Assembly: GCA_002778785.1 (NCBI GenBank)
Contig: PEZS01000006.1
Coordinates: forward strand, 202,537-266,536
Direction of reading: 5' to 3'
DNA length: 64,000 nucleotides
DNA from: Bdellovibrionales bacterium CG10_big_fil_rev_8_21_14_0_10_45_34
GTDB taxonomy: Bacteria; Bdellovibrionota; Bdellovibrionia; Bdellovibrionales; 1-14-0-10-45-34
Position 1 is the first letter of the stretch, and each line of letters starts with the position of its first letter. The position numbers and the translations under genes were made by a program. Below the pieces are notes generated by a model. That model did not search any database. It was not told where the DNA came from and was given only the letters and a program-made list of their open reading frames with translations. Positions 16,183-24,686 of the stretch are shown here, one piece after another.

Positions 16183-16770
16183 ATGTGGTCCGGAATTATT
16201 ATTGATACCCCTGGGGGAGCGAGAGCTTACAAAAAGATTAATGATCGCCTTAAGTCTTCTAGCGATATGAGACTTGTGGAGTGCGTTGAGCTCTACCCCG
16301 ATCGCGCACTTACAATTTTTGAGATAAAGCCAGATAAGGCACTGGACGTGGAAAGGCTTTCAGCCTCTCTAGGATTTCAGATTCTTGACAGCGACTTTGC
16401 CACTTATGACGAGCAGATTTCAAATTCGCGCTTTCAAGAAATGGATATCGGAGTTGTTTGCAGTGGCCCTATTAAAGAGAGGTTTTTGGATGCTCTCCAC
16501 GGTTTAGGGACACAGCCACTAGCTAACGGAATCGTCTTTATCGAAAGTGGAAATCTTATGTCGCTCGTCGGTTTGTTTCAGACCCTCCCGGACAATGCAA
16601 AGATTGTTGAGTTCAGAACTGGGAGAAGCTTTCAAAATCGACCACTTCTTGTTTTAGATTTTCCGATTGATACACAAACTTCTAGGTGGTTGAAGCAAGT
16701 GGGTGAGAGCGCCGAATTTGACACCGTCGTGCTGGATTCGATGCACGAAGATCTTAAGAATTATTTTTAG
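16183..16770 (+). CDS. Protein of unknown function, probably coupled to the protease
   Basis: This 195-residue soluble protein has no signal peptide and starts 5 bases after the protease stop. Two segments (about 1-65 and 105-180) show a similar alternating strand/helix layout that begins with a Gly-hydrophobic strand (SGIIIDTPGG; NGIVFIESGN). This weakly recalls tandem BMC-type or ferredoxin-like folds. No catalytic motif is visible. The 3' end overlaps the convergent TPR gene by 17 bases. Confidence 0.7.
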   Translation: MWSGIIIDTPGGARAYKKINDRLKSSSDMRLVECVELYPDRALTIFEIKPDKALDVERLSASLGFQILDSDFATYDEQISNSRFQEMDIGVVCSGPIKERFLDALHGLGTQPLANGIVFIESGNLMSLVGLFQTLPDNAKIVEFRTGRSFQNRPLLVLDFPIDTQTSRWLKQVGESAEFDTVVLDSMHEDLKNYF

Positions 16771-17965
16771 GCAAACTTAGCGCGCTACATTTGTTGGCAG
16801 TTGAATCAAATTTTTCGCCCAGTTCCTCTTTGCCCGCTGTTCTCGATTCGCTGGCTAGTTTTCTAAGTTCGTAAACGAGTTGCCTATTGTTTTTGCAGGC
16901 GGCGAAGTAGGCATCAGAGGCTTTTTCGAATTGTCTCGATTTGTAGAGCGAGCGCGCGAGCCCTTCTTTGGATCTTTGTGAGCTCGGATCAGCTCGAAGT
17001 GCACGCTCAAAGGCTAGAGCTGCTTTTTCGTAAGCTAAGTTTTCTTGTTGATGTGATCCCCATTCGTATTGAGCAGACTCGGATGCCGGAAACCGACTTG
17101 CCGCAGACTTAAGAACTTTCTCCCCACGACCAGACTCCGAAATCTTCATCAATGTCATTCCAAGATAAACATGATTCTCTGCAATTTTAGCATTAACTGT
17201 AACCGCGTCTTCGCAGGCCGCTCTCGCCTCCGGAAACAATCCGTTCTCATAAAGTCGTCTGCAGAGCTGGCTCAACGCGTATCCGTCCTTTGGAAAGTAC
17301 TTGAGCATATCGTTAAGGAGCACGCGAGTTTCGTAAAAATTTTGCTGGCTTTCATAAACCTCAAGCAGACCTATGTAAGCCTTGCGGTACTTTGGAGATG
17401 TCTTTATAGCGTGTCGATAATGCTTGATCGATTCGTCGACTTTCGACGAAAGAAAATAGGCGCGAGCTAGCAAAGTTTGTGTCTGGAATCGAGAGGGATG
17501 CTTGCGAAGTGCTAGCTCGAGAGCTCGAATTTGCTCAAGGTGGTCTTTTTTTGCTTCAAATGCCTCAGCGAGTAACACGAGGGCATCGAAAGAGAAGTTT
17601 GCCCCAAAGTGGTTTTTAATCTGACTGATGGCTTTGTTCGGATCTTTCGTTTTTAGGTAAATACGAGCAAGCTCCAGATTCAATTTGTCGCTTTTTGGAT
17701 TTTTCTCAAGAGCAGCCTTCAGCTTAATAAGAGCACTTTCGTCGCTAGACGCTGGAAGCCTGGTGGCCCGCTCTTTTTCAACCGATTCCTGAGGCTTTTG
17801 TCTGGCGTTTCCAATGTGAGCTATCAGAAAGACGAGGCAGAAGGTAGTGCACAGTTGTCTAGTAGAAAGCTGTTTTACAAACAGCTTTCCAGCAATTTGC
17901 TGAACAGCAACCCGCAGCCACTCCGACCCCTGCCGAACCAGAAGAGTTGTTACTTTTAGGCGCAT
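16754..17965 (-). CDS. TPR-repeat protein with an N-terminal anchor
   Basis: The 403-residue product has a hydrophobic segment near residues 40-55 (LCTTFCLVFLIAHIG), then tetratricopeptide repeats from about residue 80 to 370 (for example SKVDESIKHYRHAIKTSPKY and KAALAFERALRADPS). The start was chosen at the third in-frame ATG (17965), because its first codons mirror those of the divergent gene; two Met codons lie up to 30 bases upstream. The position beside the Tad locus makes a TadD-like assembly role possible, but TadD is normally a lipoprotein and no lipobox is seen. Confidence 0.8.
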   Translation of the reverse strand: MRLKVTTLLVRQGSEWLRVAVQQIAGKLFVKQLSTRQLCTTFCLVFLIAHIGNARQKPQESVEKERATRLPASSDESALIKLKAALEKNPKSDKLNLELARIYLKTKDPNKAISQIKNHFGANFSFDALVLLAEAFEAKKDHLEQIRALELALRKHPSRFQTQTLLARAYFLSSKVDESIKHYRHAIKTSPKYRKAYIGLLEVYESQQNFYETRVLLNDMLKYFPKDGYALSQLCRRLYENGLFPEARAACEDAVTVNAKIAENHVYLGMTLMKISESGRGEKVLKSAASRFPASESAQYEWGSHQQENLAYEKAALAFERALRADPSSQRSKEGLARSLYKSRQFEKASDAYFAACKNNRQLVYELRKLASESRTAGKEELGEKFDSTANKCSALSLPKNNS

Positions 17966-18034
17966 TGATCTCATACTTATCTCTTTTCGGTACATCTCCG
18001 ATACAGATTAAGTGTATGGCGCTAAAAGTAACAA
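17947..18034. repeat. Inverted repeat covering the start codons of two divergent genes
   Basis: TTGTTACTTTTAG at 17947-17959 is repeated inverted at 18022-18034, and each arm extends to an ATG (17965 on minus, 18016 on plus). As a result the two divergent genes begin with nearly the same codons (M-R-L-K-V-T and M-A-L-K-V-T). The spacer is about 50 bases and should hold both promoters. Confidence 0.6.
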
Positions 18035-19002
18035 TTTTACCAACTTCTCTAATTAGCGGACGTCCTACCATCTTGCCGGGGCGCCTCTGCAATGATTCTG
18101 CAGTGTCTTACCTGCAGCCTGAGTATAGGGTAAGGCGAACAGGTGTTAATCAGCGCGGCCAAGGTCTCCTTGAGTATATTCTTATTCTCGTCGTAGTAGT
18201 GGGACTGGGTACCGGTGTACTGACCCTATTCGGTCAGTCTTTTCAAAGATTCGCACAGGGGTATTTTGGGGAGTACTTAACTTGTTTACTTGAGGCTGGG
18301 GAGCTTCCGAGCCTGGGCCTACAGGGCCTTCAGGTGAGTGTGTGCGACGCTGACTTTGAGCCATTTAGTTTGGGGAGAGGTCGGCCAGCAGTGCCTTCAC
18401 GAAACCCGAGCTCCTTATCGAACTCTAGCAATTCGGGAGGGTCCTCGAAGTCACCCTCTCCCAGTAGTGACGGCCAAAATGAAAGTGACGGCCAAAATGA
18501 AAGTGACGGCACTGGAAGATTGTCTCAAAGGGGTGGTCACCCGAATTCTGAATCTGCCGGAGGTAGAGGTTCAAGAGCTGCTGATGGAGCAGGCAGTGGT
18601 TCAAGCCCCCGGGTAATTCGCCTCTCTCAGGAGGATTCTTCTGACATCAGTGATCCAAAAAGCTTAAGAGTGGTAAAACTTTCTGAAAACTTTTCGGGGC
18701 AGAGTTCAGAAACGGATCGCCCACGGCTAGTTGGGTTTTCAGGCAGCGTCGATGGCGGTGAAGATTCCCAGTCAGGGGAAGCCGCATCTTTGGTGTCTCC
18801 ATCGGGAACCAGAGGTAGTCGTAAAAAGAATTCAATTGTTCCAATTACAATAAGAGAGCAGACGCCTAGCGATGTCGATGTCGACCTCTCAATTTCAAAC
18901 GTTCTTCGTTGGATTCTGATTATATGCATCCTACTTGTATTACTGATTTTCCTTGGAGGGCAGGCGCTGCAGGCGAAAAAGAGCTTGGAAGGGTCAGGTT
19001 AA
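18016..19002 (+). CDS. Large pilin-like protein with Ser/Gly-rich stalk and C-terminal membrane segment
   Basis: The 328-residue protein carries a class III prepilin site, NQRG/QGLLEYILILVVVVGLGTG (Glu +5, Tyr +6), almost the same as the Flp pilin in this window. The helix is followed by a Cys-containing segment, a long Ser/Gly/Asp-rich region (about 120-290) with two tandem SDGQNE repeats, and a second hydrophobic helix near the C-terminus (LRWILIICILLVLLIFLGG). The ATG at 18016 was chosen by symmetry with the divergent gene; it leaves an unusually long leader of about 45 residues. Two membrane helices and the length are atypical for a pilin. Confidence 0.75.
   Translation: MALKVTILPTSLISGRPTILPGRLCNDSAVSYLQPEYRVRRTGVNQRGQGLLEYILILVVVVGLGTGVLTLFGQSFQRFAQGYFGEYLTCLLEAGELPSLGLQGLQVSVCDADFEPFSLGRGRPAVPSRNPSSLSNSSNSGGSSKSPSPSSDGQNESDGQNESDGTGRLSQRGGHPNSESAGGRGSRAADGAGSGSSPRVIRLSQEDSSDISDPKSLRVVKLSENFSGQSSETDRPRLVGFSGSVDGGEDSQSGEAASLVSPSGTRGSRKKNSIVPITIREQTPSDVDVDLSISNVLRWILIICILLVLLIFLGGQALQAKKSLEGSG
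18466..18510 (+). repeat. 18-bp in-frame tandem repeat in the pilin-like gene
   Basis: The unit AGTGACGGCCAAAATGAA occurs twice exactly (18466-18483 and 18484-18501), followed by a partial third copy to 18510. It encodes SDGQNE repeats in the stalk region. Copy number could vary between strains, since the unit is a multiple of three. Confidence 0.85.
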
Positions 19003-19202
19003 GCCACACCACGTATCTTTTTACTTCTGCCATGAGTAAAGAACTGGGTTAAGTCAATGTGGCTCATAGACTAAGCCTGCTAGTACGAAGAGAGCGCTGA
19101 ATCTAAAAGCGAACCTACAAAAAAAATACAATTAGAAACTATTCATAGTGTTCGCTTTTTAAGTTGAAACTTCGCTTTATCTAAGTGATAAGCGCATTAA
19201 CT

Positions 19203-19634
19203 ATGAGTCAGGTGATCGAACTAGGCAAACGACGAGTATTCTCCCACCAGCAGGCTGAAGAGCTTTTGCCCATAATTTTGCGTGTGACAAAAAAGTTTAG
19301 CGACATCGTTGAGGCTCACATGAATCAGCTAAATGCCAACAAAGATCTTTCGGTCGAAGCTGTTCAGTTTATTGATGACGAGATCAATAGACACATACAT
19401 CTTTGGCAAAATCAGTTGGAGCGCCTCGGTGTCATGCCAAAAGGTCTTTGGATAGCGGATTTCGATTCTGGAGATGGCTTTTTTTGTTGGAAGTATCCAG
19501 AGAAAGAAATTTCTTACTGGCACAGGCATTGCGACGGCTTTAGTGGCCGAGTTCGGCTTTCATCAGTGACACGGTTAAATACCGATGGTACTCTTTACGC
19601 ATTAAATTCTCGTGATGAATCTTTGAATTCTTAA
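19203..19634 (+). CDS. DUF2203 family protein
   Basis: The 143-residue product from the ATG at 19203 matches the DUF2203 layout: RVFSHQQAEELLPIILRV at the N-terminus, a helical middle with KGLWIADF, then FFCWKYPEKEISYWHRHCDGFSGRV, the conserved C-terminal block with Cys-Trp, Tyr-Trp-His and Gly-Phe. The biochemical role of the family is unknown. An in-frame GTG 18 bases upstream is an alternative start. NadE follows after 15 bases. Confidence 0.85.
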   Translation: MSQVIELGKRRVFSHQQAEELLPIILRVTKKFSDIVEAHMNQLNANKDLSVEAVQFIDDEINRHIHLWQNQLERLGVMPKGLWIADFDSGDGFFCWKYPEKEISYWHRHCDGFSGRVRLSSVTRLNTDGTLYALNSRDESLNS

Positions 19635-19649
19635 TGTTAGGCTCTAGTT

Positions 19650-21404
19650 ATGCGAGTCGCCTTGGCTCAAATCAATCCCGTCCCAGGGGATTTTCGACGA
19701 AATTATTCACTCGTTCTTAATGAAGTCTCGCGAGTCAGTGAGAAAAGTGCCGACCTTGTTGTTTTTCCAGAGTTAACTCTCTTCGGATATTGGCCCCGAG
19801 ACCTCTTGGAGCGGGAGTTTCTTGTTAAAGAGCAAGACAAAGCTCTTAAACTTCTCTTAAAAAAACTTCCGACGAATTTGACGGTATTGCTGGGTGCGGT
19901 GACTCGAAATCCAGGCAAAGGCAAACCTTATAGAAACTCAGCTCTTTTGATTCAAAAAGGTCGCATTGTTTCAGTTTTTCACAAAGAATTGCTCCCTACT
20001 TACGATATTTTTGATGAAGCTCGTTTCTTCCATCCTGGCCGCTTAGAAGATAATATTTTTCGCTTCAAGGGCTACAAGGTTCTCGTAACCATTTGCGAAG
20101 ATATCTGGGCTTGGAATCCCAAATGGGCATCGGTTGGCGACTACGACAATCCGATTACTCGTTTGGCAAAAAAGGCTAAAAGCGGGCGGCGATCAAAAGG
20201 GTCAGCGGCGGCAGTTTGCGACTTAGTTGTTAATTTGAGTGCCTCACCCTATGAAAAAGGTAAGGCGGCAAGTCGCGCCAAAGTAGTTTCAAAGACTTCA
20301 AAAACTTTGGGTGCACCTATGATATATGTGAATCAGGTGGGGGCTCAAGACGAGGTCCTTTTTGATGGAAGATCAATTTTAAGTAACAGCTCTGGTAAAA
20401 TTGCTTTCACAGCGACAGCTTTTAGTTCTGCTACTTGTGTCTTTGATTTTGATAAATCTAGAAAGAATTGCTGGGAGCTTGTCGACGAAACGACAATCAA
20501 AGGTTTGTCACAGCAGGCGTCGAAAGCTACTTCCTCGACAATAGGTAGGGGTGGAGTCACTTCAGCTGCCGCGATGTCAGGGAGTTATGTGAGAGACCAT
20601 ATAGACGCAATAACTATGGGGATTGAAGATTTCTGTGAAAAAAACAGCTTAGCTCGTGCTCATTTGGGGTTAAGTGGTGGAGTAGATTCCGCTTTAGTCT
20701 GCGTGTTGGCCGTCCGTGCGCTTGGTAAAGAGAATGTGACTGCTATTTATATGCCGGGACCCTATTCAAGTGAGCTAAGTCAGCGTTTAGCGAGTGAGCT
20801 CGCGACGTCATTGGGGATTGAGTACCATGAACTTTCTATTCAGTCGGTATACAAAACAATGATTGGCGCGTTTGATAGCAAATTTACTCACAACAAGTTT
20901 GACTTGGTGAATGAAAATATCCAGGCAAGATTGCGAGCCGTGTATCTTATGGCCTATTCCAATCTGCGTGGATCACTCCTTCTTAATACGAGTAACAAAA
21001 CCGAGACGGCGGTTGGGTATACTACCTTGTATGGGGATATGTGCGGAGGACTGGCTCCGATTGCTGACCTTCTTAAACGTGAAGTTTACGAACTTTGTAG
21101 AGAGCTCAACACGATGGGGTATTCCATTGCTGAAGAAATCTTTAGTCGCGCACCCTCAGCCGAACTTCGAGAGGGGCAAGAAGATGAAAAGAGTTTGCCT
21201 CCGTACAAATTGCTAGACGAATCTGTCGAAAAAATAATTACCCGAGCCGAAGCTCCGTCTTCGGAGGTTGATGAATTTGTTTGGAATGCGATGTCTAAGA
21301 GTGAGTTTAAAAGGTGGCAGGCTCCGCCCATCTTGAGAGTTTCTAATCATGCCTTCGGTAGAGGTCGTAGATATCCTATTCGTGTGCCACCTGCCCACTT
21401 TTAA
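19650..21404 (+). CDS. nadE: Glutamine-dependent NAD+ synthetase
   Basis: This 584-residue two-domain enzyme makes NAD+ from nicotinic acid adenine dinucleotide. The N-terminal nitrilase-type glutaminase domain has the triad E41 (FPELTLFGY), K112 (HKELLPTYDIFDE) and C149 (TICEDIW). The C-terminal synthetase has the PP-loop LGLSGGVDSALVC near residue 345, and NTSNKTETAVGYTTLYGD. The C-terminus holds RAPSAELREGQEDEKSLPPY. Its length and domain order are normal for the glutamine-using form. Confidence 0.96.
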   Translation: MRVALAQINPVPGDFRRNYSLVLNEVSRVSEKSADLVVFPELTLFGYWPRDLLEREFLVKEQDKALKLLLKKLPTNLTVLLGAVTRNPGKGKPYRNSALLIQKGRIVSVFHKELLPTYDIFDEARFFHPGRLEDNIFRFKGYKVLVTICEDIWAWNPKWASVGDYDNPITRLAKKAKSGRRSKGSAAAVCDLVVNLSASPYEKGKAASRAKVVSKTSKTLGAPMIYVNQVGAQDEVLFDGRSILSNSSGKIAFTATAFSSATCVFDFDKSRKNCWELVDETTIKGLSQQASKATSSTIGRGGVTSAAAMSGSYVRDHIDAITMGIEDFCEKNSLARAHLGLSGGVDSALVCVLAVRALGKENVTAIYMPGPYSSELSQRLASELATSLGIEYHELSIQSVYKTMIGAFDSKFTHNKFDLVNENIQARLRAVYLMAYSNLRGSLLLNTSNKTETAVGYTTLYGDMCGGLAPIADLLKREVYELCRELNTMGYSIAEEIFSRAPSAELREGQEDEKSLPPYKLLDESVEKIITRAEAPSSEVDEFVWNAMSKSEFKRWQAPPILRVSNHAFGRGRRYPIRVPPAHF

Positions 21405-21506
21405 TCTAGGCCTAAGTCGCGAAAACGATTGTCAATCGGCAGATCAAAGATTTGCAGTTAGGATTATTGCTGGGGACTTCCGGTGCTAGAGAAAGGGTTT
21501 GGGGAT

Positions 21507-21674
21507 ATGAAATCGAAGATTACTGCGGTTGCTTTAACAATGTTCACACTACTCTTTCTTGCAGGTTGTTCGTCATCCGGTGATAAACCCTCTTGCGCGA
21601 GCGAGTGTGAGAGGCAGTATTCCCATCCCGATAAAATTACGCAGTGTCGTCACATGTGCCGCAAATACGAATAA
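21507..21674 (+). CDS. Small lipoprotein
   Basis: The 55-residue product starts with MKSKITAVALTMFTLLFLAGCSSS, a signal peptide with a lipobox (LAGC). Four more Cys residues follow in a spaced pattern (CASEC, QCRHMC), suggesting two disulfides or a small metal-binding fold in the periplasm. A GTG 24 bases upstream in frame is a less likely start. No homologue was recognised. Confidence 0.7.
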   Translation: MKSKITAVALTMFTLLFLAGCSSSGDKPSCASECERQYSHPDKITQCRHMCRKYE

Positions 21675-21833
21675 ACTTTCCGTTGCGAAAAGATCTGAGC
21701 GATAGATATTGAGAGCCGCTCTATTCGGTGAGTGGTGCGGGCTGAGAAAAATTTGCGGTACAAACAGTGTGCAGTAGATGCGACCCGAGAAGCTCGGGCC
21801 GAATTGGTTTCTGTGACTTTTTTTACGAATTGG

Positions 21834-22292
21834 CTATCGGCAGTAATGCGAGGCCGTTTGCCATCTCGCAGAGGTGTCGATTCGGCAGTCACTCACTGGC
21901 TCCAAGCGAAAGGGGCGGCGAGGATTCCCGGTGGGGATTCGCACTGCGGACGGCACGGCAACTGAAAGATAGTTGAAGCCGTTTATGACTATTCGAACGG
22001 GCACCCTATTGCCTCGACAATAGACCGCGCCAACATCAAACTGTCGGTTTCCTAGAGACGTTCCTACTGAAACATCGAAATCATACCTGCCATAAAGAGT
22101 GTAGTAGTTCTCTCCGTTGAATTGTGAATCGTAGCTGCAGTTACCGTAGCTAGGCATAGGTGGTGGCATCGGTTGTGGTATGGGTCGCACTGGTGGGTAC
22201 GGCCTCGGGCGTGGTCGCCTTTGGGCCTCGACAGTACTAAACGCAGAAGCGCAGACAGCAAAGCAAATCAGATGTGTGATAAATTTCTTCAT
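21834..22292 (-). CDS. Exported Pro-rich protein of unknown function
   Basis: The start was chosen at the ATG at 22292, preceded by AAGGGGGAA; the open frame extends 168 bases further up without a signal. The 152-residue product has a signal peptide (FAVCASAFSTVEA), a Pro/Arg-rich segment (residues about 25-50) and a beta-rich domain with four Cys residues (NCSYDSQ, VYCRGNR, SDCRIDT, HYCR), probably two disulfides. No family was recognised. Confidence 0.65.
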   Translation of the reverse strand: MKKFITHLICFAVCASAFSTVEAQRRPRPRPYPPVRPIPQPMPPPMPSYGNCSYDSQFNGENYYTLYGRYDFDVSVGTSLGNRQFDVGAVYCRGNRVPVRIVINGFNYLSVAVPSAVRIPTGNPRRPFRLEPVSDCRIDTSARWQTASHYCR

Positions 22293-22518
22293 TGGTTCCC
22301 CCTTATTCAGATGTTGTGGTCGGCCCTGTTGGCTAACACCGCTCTTTCGGTACCACCCGACGCGAGATACTTTCAAGAGATGAGACGGTTTGGTAAAAAT
22401 TTCCTGTAGACGAAGAGCTACAAAAAACCTCGCATACGCTGAAAATAGGCTTAATTCCACTCTGAGCTAAGCGTCTCAGATTTGTACGAGCTATCCGGCC
22501 AAGCACATCGTTTCAAAG

Positions 22519-23127
22519 CTAAATGAAAGCAAGCTGTTTGGGCTGACGCTCAATCTTCGGAAATCGCAAAAGCTGATTGTTTGAAAGTGCGACGAGATTC
22601 TCGATGACGGGTAACCCGTCAGCACTGCCAGTTTTCTTAAGAATTTCTTGAAACAAATGCCCACAATTGATGGCGTCGGCCTCGGCCCGATGAAATACGC
22701 TAGTGGGAATTTTTAAATGCTGAACAACGGTTCCAAGCTTATAGTTAAGTAGTCCGGGGAATACCTTTCGAGACATAGCACAAGTATCCAAGACAAGGGA
22801 ATCCGGAGCAGTTACTTCGTATTTTTTAAAGTCTGCGAGCAAAAACTGGAAATCAAAGGGAGCGTTGTGTGCCACCATGACTGCGTTCTCGACAAAATTA
22901 GTCAGTGGCTCAAGCAAGTCTTCAATAACAGGCGCATCCTTGACCATTTCGTCTGTGATTCCAGAAACTCTTATTGCACCCTCGGGAATAGACCTTCTGG
23001 GGTTAACCAATGTGCAATATTTCTCTATGGGTTTGCCGCCCTGAAAGCGAACCAGACCCACTTCAGTAATTTGATCAACGCCAGCAAGGAAACCAGTAGT
23101 TTCAAGGTCAAAAGCAATGTAATCCAT
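22519..23127 (-). CDS. DnaQ-like 3'-5' exonuclease (DEDDh)
   Basis: The 202-residue protein has all DEDDh residues: D7 and E9 (FDLETTGF), D92 (AHNAPFDFQFL), H146 and D151 (FHRAEADA). It resembles the epsilon proofreading domain and the PolC exonuclease domain. It could be a free-standing proofreading subunit or a DNA/RNA trimming enzyme. It starts 4 bases from the divergent ferredoxin gene, so the two promoters must overlap the opposite coding regions. Confidence 0.92.
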   Translation of the reverse strand: MDYIAFDLETTGFLAGVDQITEVGLVRFQGGKPIEKYCTLVNPRRSIPEGAIRVSGITDEMVKDAPVIEDLLEPLTNFVENAVMVAHNAPFDFQFLLADFKKYEVTAPDSLVLDTCAMSRKVFPGLLNYKLGTVVQHLKIPTSVFHRAEADAINCGHLFQEILKKTGSADGLPVIENLVALSNNQLLRFPKIERQPKQLAFI

Positions 23128-23131
23128 ATCT

Positions 23132-23464
23132 ATGTTTCGTAGTCGAAAACCGAGCGATCATCAATCCTCACTTCAGACTTTCAGACTTGAGACGTCAGAT
23201 GGTGTGCGAAGCGTTACCTTTGAATCGGGAGAGACCTTTTTAGAGGCTATTAAGAGGGCCGAGGTAGAGATTGACAATTCTTGTGGCGGAATGGGTAGTT
23301 GCGGTACCTGCCGGGTCGATATTGTTGCGGGTGGGGAGCGCTTTCTCGCTCCGGGTCAGCTTGAAACTGAAATATTTCAAGATCGAAAGTGGAAAGAAAA
23401 CCGGCGCCTCTCCTGCCAAAATCTTGCGGTAACTGGTGTTACTCTTAAAATCCCTAACGATTGA
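23132..23464 (+). CDS. Plant-type [2Fe-2S] ferredoxin
   Basis: The 110-residue protein carries the plant-type cluster motif with C51, C57, C60 and C95 (NSCGGMGSCGTC and LSCQN). About 15 residues precede the usual first strand. It should carry electrons in the cytoplasm; the partner enzyme is not evident from the neighbours. No good ribosome-binding site is seen before the ATG, so the start could lie further in. Confidence 0.9.
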   Translation: MFRSRKPSDHQSSLQTFRLETSDGVRSVTFESGETFLEAIKRAEVEIDNSCGGMGSCGTCRVDIVAGGERFLAPGQLETEIFQDRKWKENRRLSCQNLAVTGVTLKIPND

Positions 23465-23486
23465 GCGTGCAGCTATCGGAGTGAGT

Positions 23487-24686
23487 TTACTCGACGAAAA
23501 ACGAGTTGGTGTAGATCCACGGCATCCATTTTTTGCCAAAAGGAAGCGGGAGCTCCAAAAGAAAGCGCACAACAACTCTGTAGATGCCGGGTCTTGTGAT
23601 CTCAAACTCGCCTGGGCGTGAATGAAGAAAAGCTTCGTGGACTCCGTCTCTTAAGAGGGTGACTTCGTAAACCACAGGAGTACTCGGCATGTCGACCACG
23701 ATCCTGTCTCCGGCTTTTCTAGCAATCTTCTCCCCGATCATATAGTTCTTACGACCCTTAACATAAGCCGCCGAAAACTCATCGGGGCGTCCAAGTAAGT
23801 CGAAGGCCATAAACGAATTCCCGTGCTTTAGTGCGCTGATAATCTTCTTCGCATCTTGGTCCGAGTTTCCTGTTAGTTCGGACTTAAGTAAAACGTAATT
23901 GCTACCCACTGCAAATGTTTGCTCATAGGAGGGAATCTTTAAGTGGGTGTTTCCAAATATAATTGCCTTCGCTGTAGCATCTGAGCCGAACATGCCAGTA
24001 ATGGACCTCTCTGCTTGGGCCCGATCCAGCAGGGCAAACTCTTCATCAGGGTTTTGATAGAGATTAATTAGCGCGAGCTGAGGGCTAATCGGGAACAAGA
24101 GAGAACTGAGAACAAATGAGAATTTGCGGGATGTCCAGCTCGCTTCTATCATTCGTTTTAAGTTTACGACTTCAATTGCGTCCATTCCTTTCGGGAGATC
24201 CCCACTCCAAGCGTGATTGCGCAACAAAGGATGAGCTAGTGCGATGAAGCCTTCTTCGTCAGAAAGCCTTTGAGACATTCGGTCTGCAAAATAAATCTGA
24301 GATTGTCCGCGCGTCTCTGGTGGATTCTTTGCAGAAACGTTGTATTGCAAGATCCTTGAATCCATATAAGTGTATTCCCCGCCCGGGATGACGAGCAAAT
24401 CTTCGCTGTAATAGGGAGCGCTCGGTTTTTGTTCGCGGGGATTCACTTCAGTAAAAAAAATGAAATCAAATCCCATGTCTTTGGCGACTTGAATAATGTA
24501 AGCCTGAGACTCACTGCCCGTGCTTTCAAGAGAATGAATATGTGTAATACCTCTGTAGCGGTGGTGTGCCCTTTTCTTAGGCGCCTCAAGCGACTCGGTA
24601 AAAGTCGCGGCACGATAAGTGCTCAGATAAAGAAAGTAAGCCAAAGAAAACGTTACGCAAAGCCCTAACAAAGCAATTCGCTTCAT
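23487..24686 (-). CDS. Membrane-anchored PHP-like phosphoesterase
   Basis: The 399-residue protein has an N-terminal membrane anchor (ALLGLCVTFSLAYFLYL) and a PHP-type domain: THIHS (H49, H51), GGEYT and IALAHPL. Two motifs that normally supply metal ligands are altered: the TDH motif reads FFTEVN, and GSDAH reads GSDATA. The fold is therefore likely but the metal site may be incomplete. The C-terminal part is beta-rich. Its ATG overlaps the end of the GT39 gene by 4 bases, so the two are co-translated. Confidence 0.7.
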   Translation of the reverse strand: MKRIALLGLCVTFSLAYFLYLSTYRAATFTESLEAPKKRAHHRYRGITHIHSLESTGSESQAYIIQVAKDMGFDFIFFTEVNPREQKPSAPYYSEDLLVIPGGEYTYMDSRILQYNVSAKNPPETRGQSQIYFADRMSQRLSDEEGFIALAHPLLRNHAWSGDLPKGMDAIEVVNLKRMIEASWTSRKFSFVLSSLLFPISPQLALINLYQNPDEEFALLDRAQAERSITGMFGSDATAKAIIFGNTHLKIPSYEQTFAVGSNYVLLKSELTGNSDQDAKKIISALKHGNSFMAFDLLGRPDEFSAAYVKGRKNYMIGEKIARKAGDRIVVDMPSTPVVYEVTLLRDGVHEAFLHSRPGEFEITRPGIYRVVVRFLLELPLPFGKKWMPWIYTNSFFVE

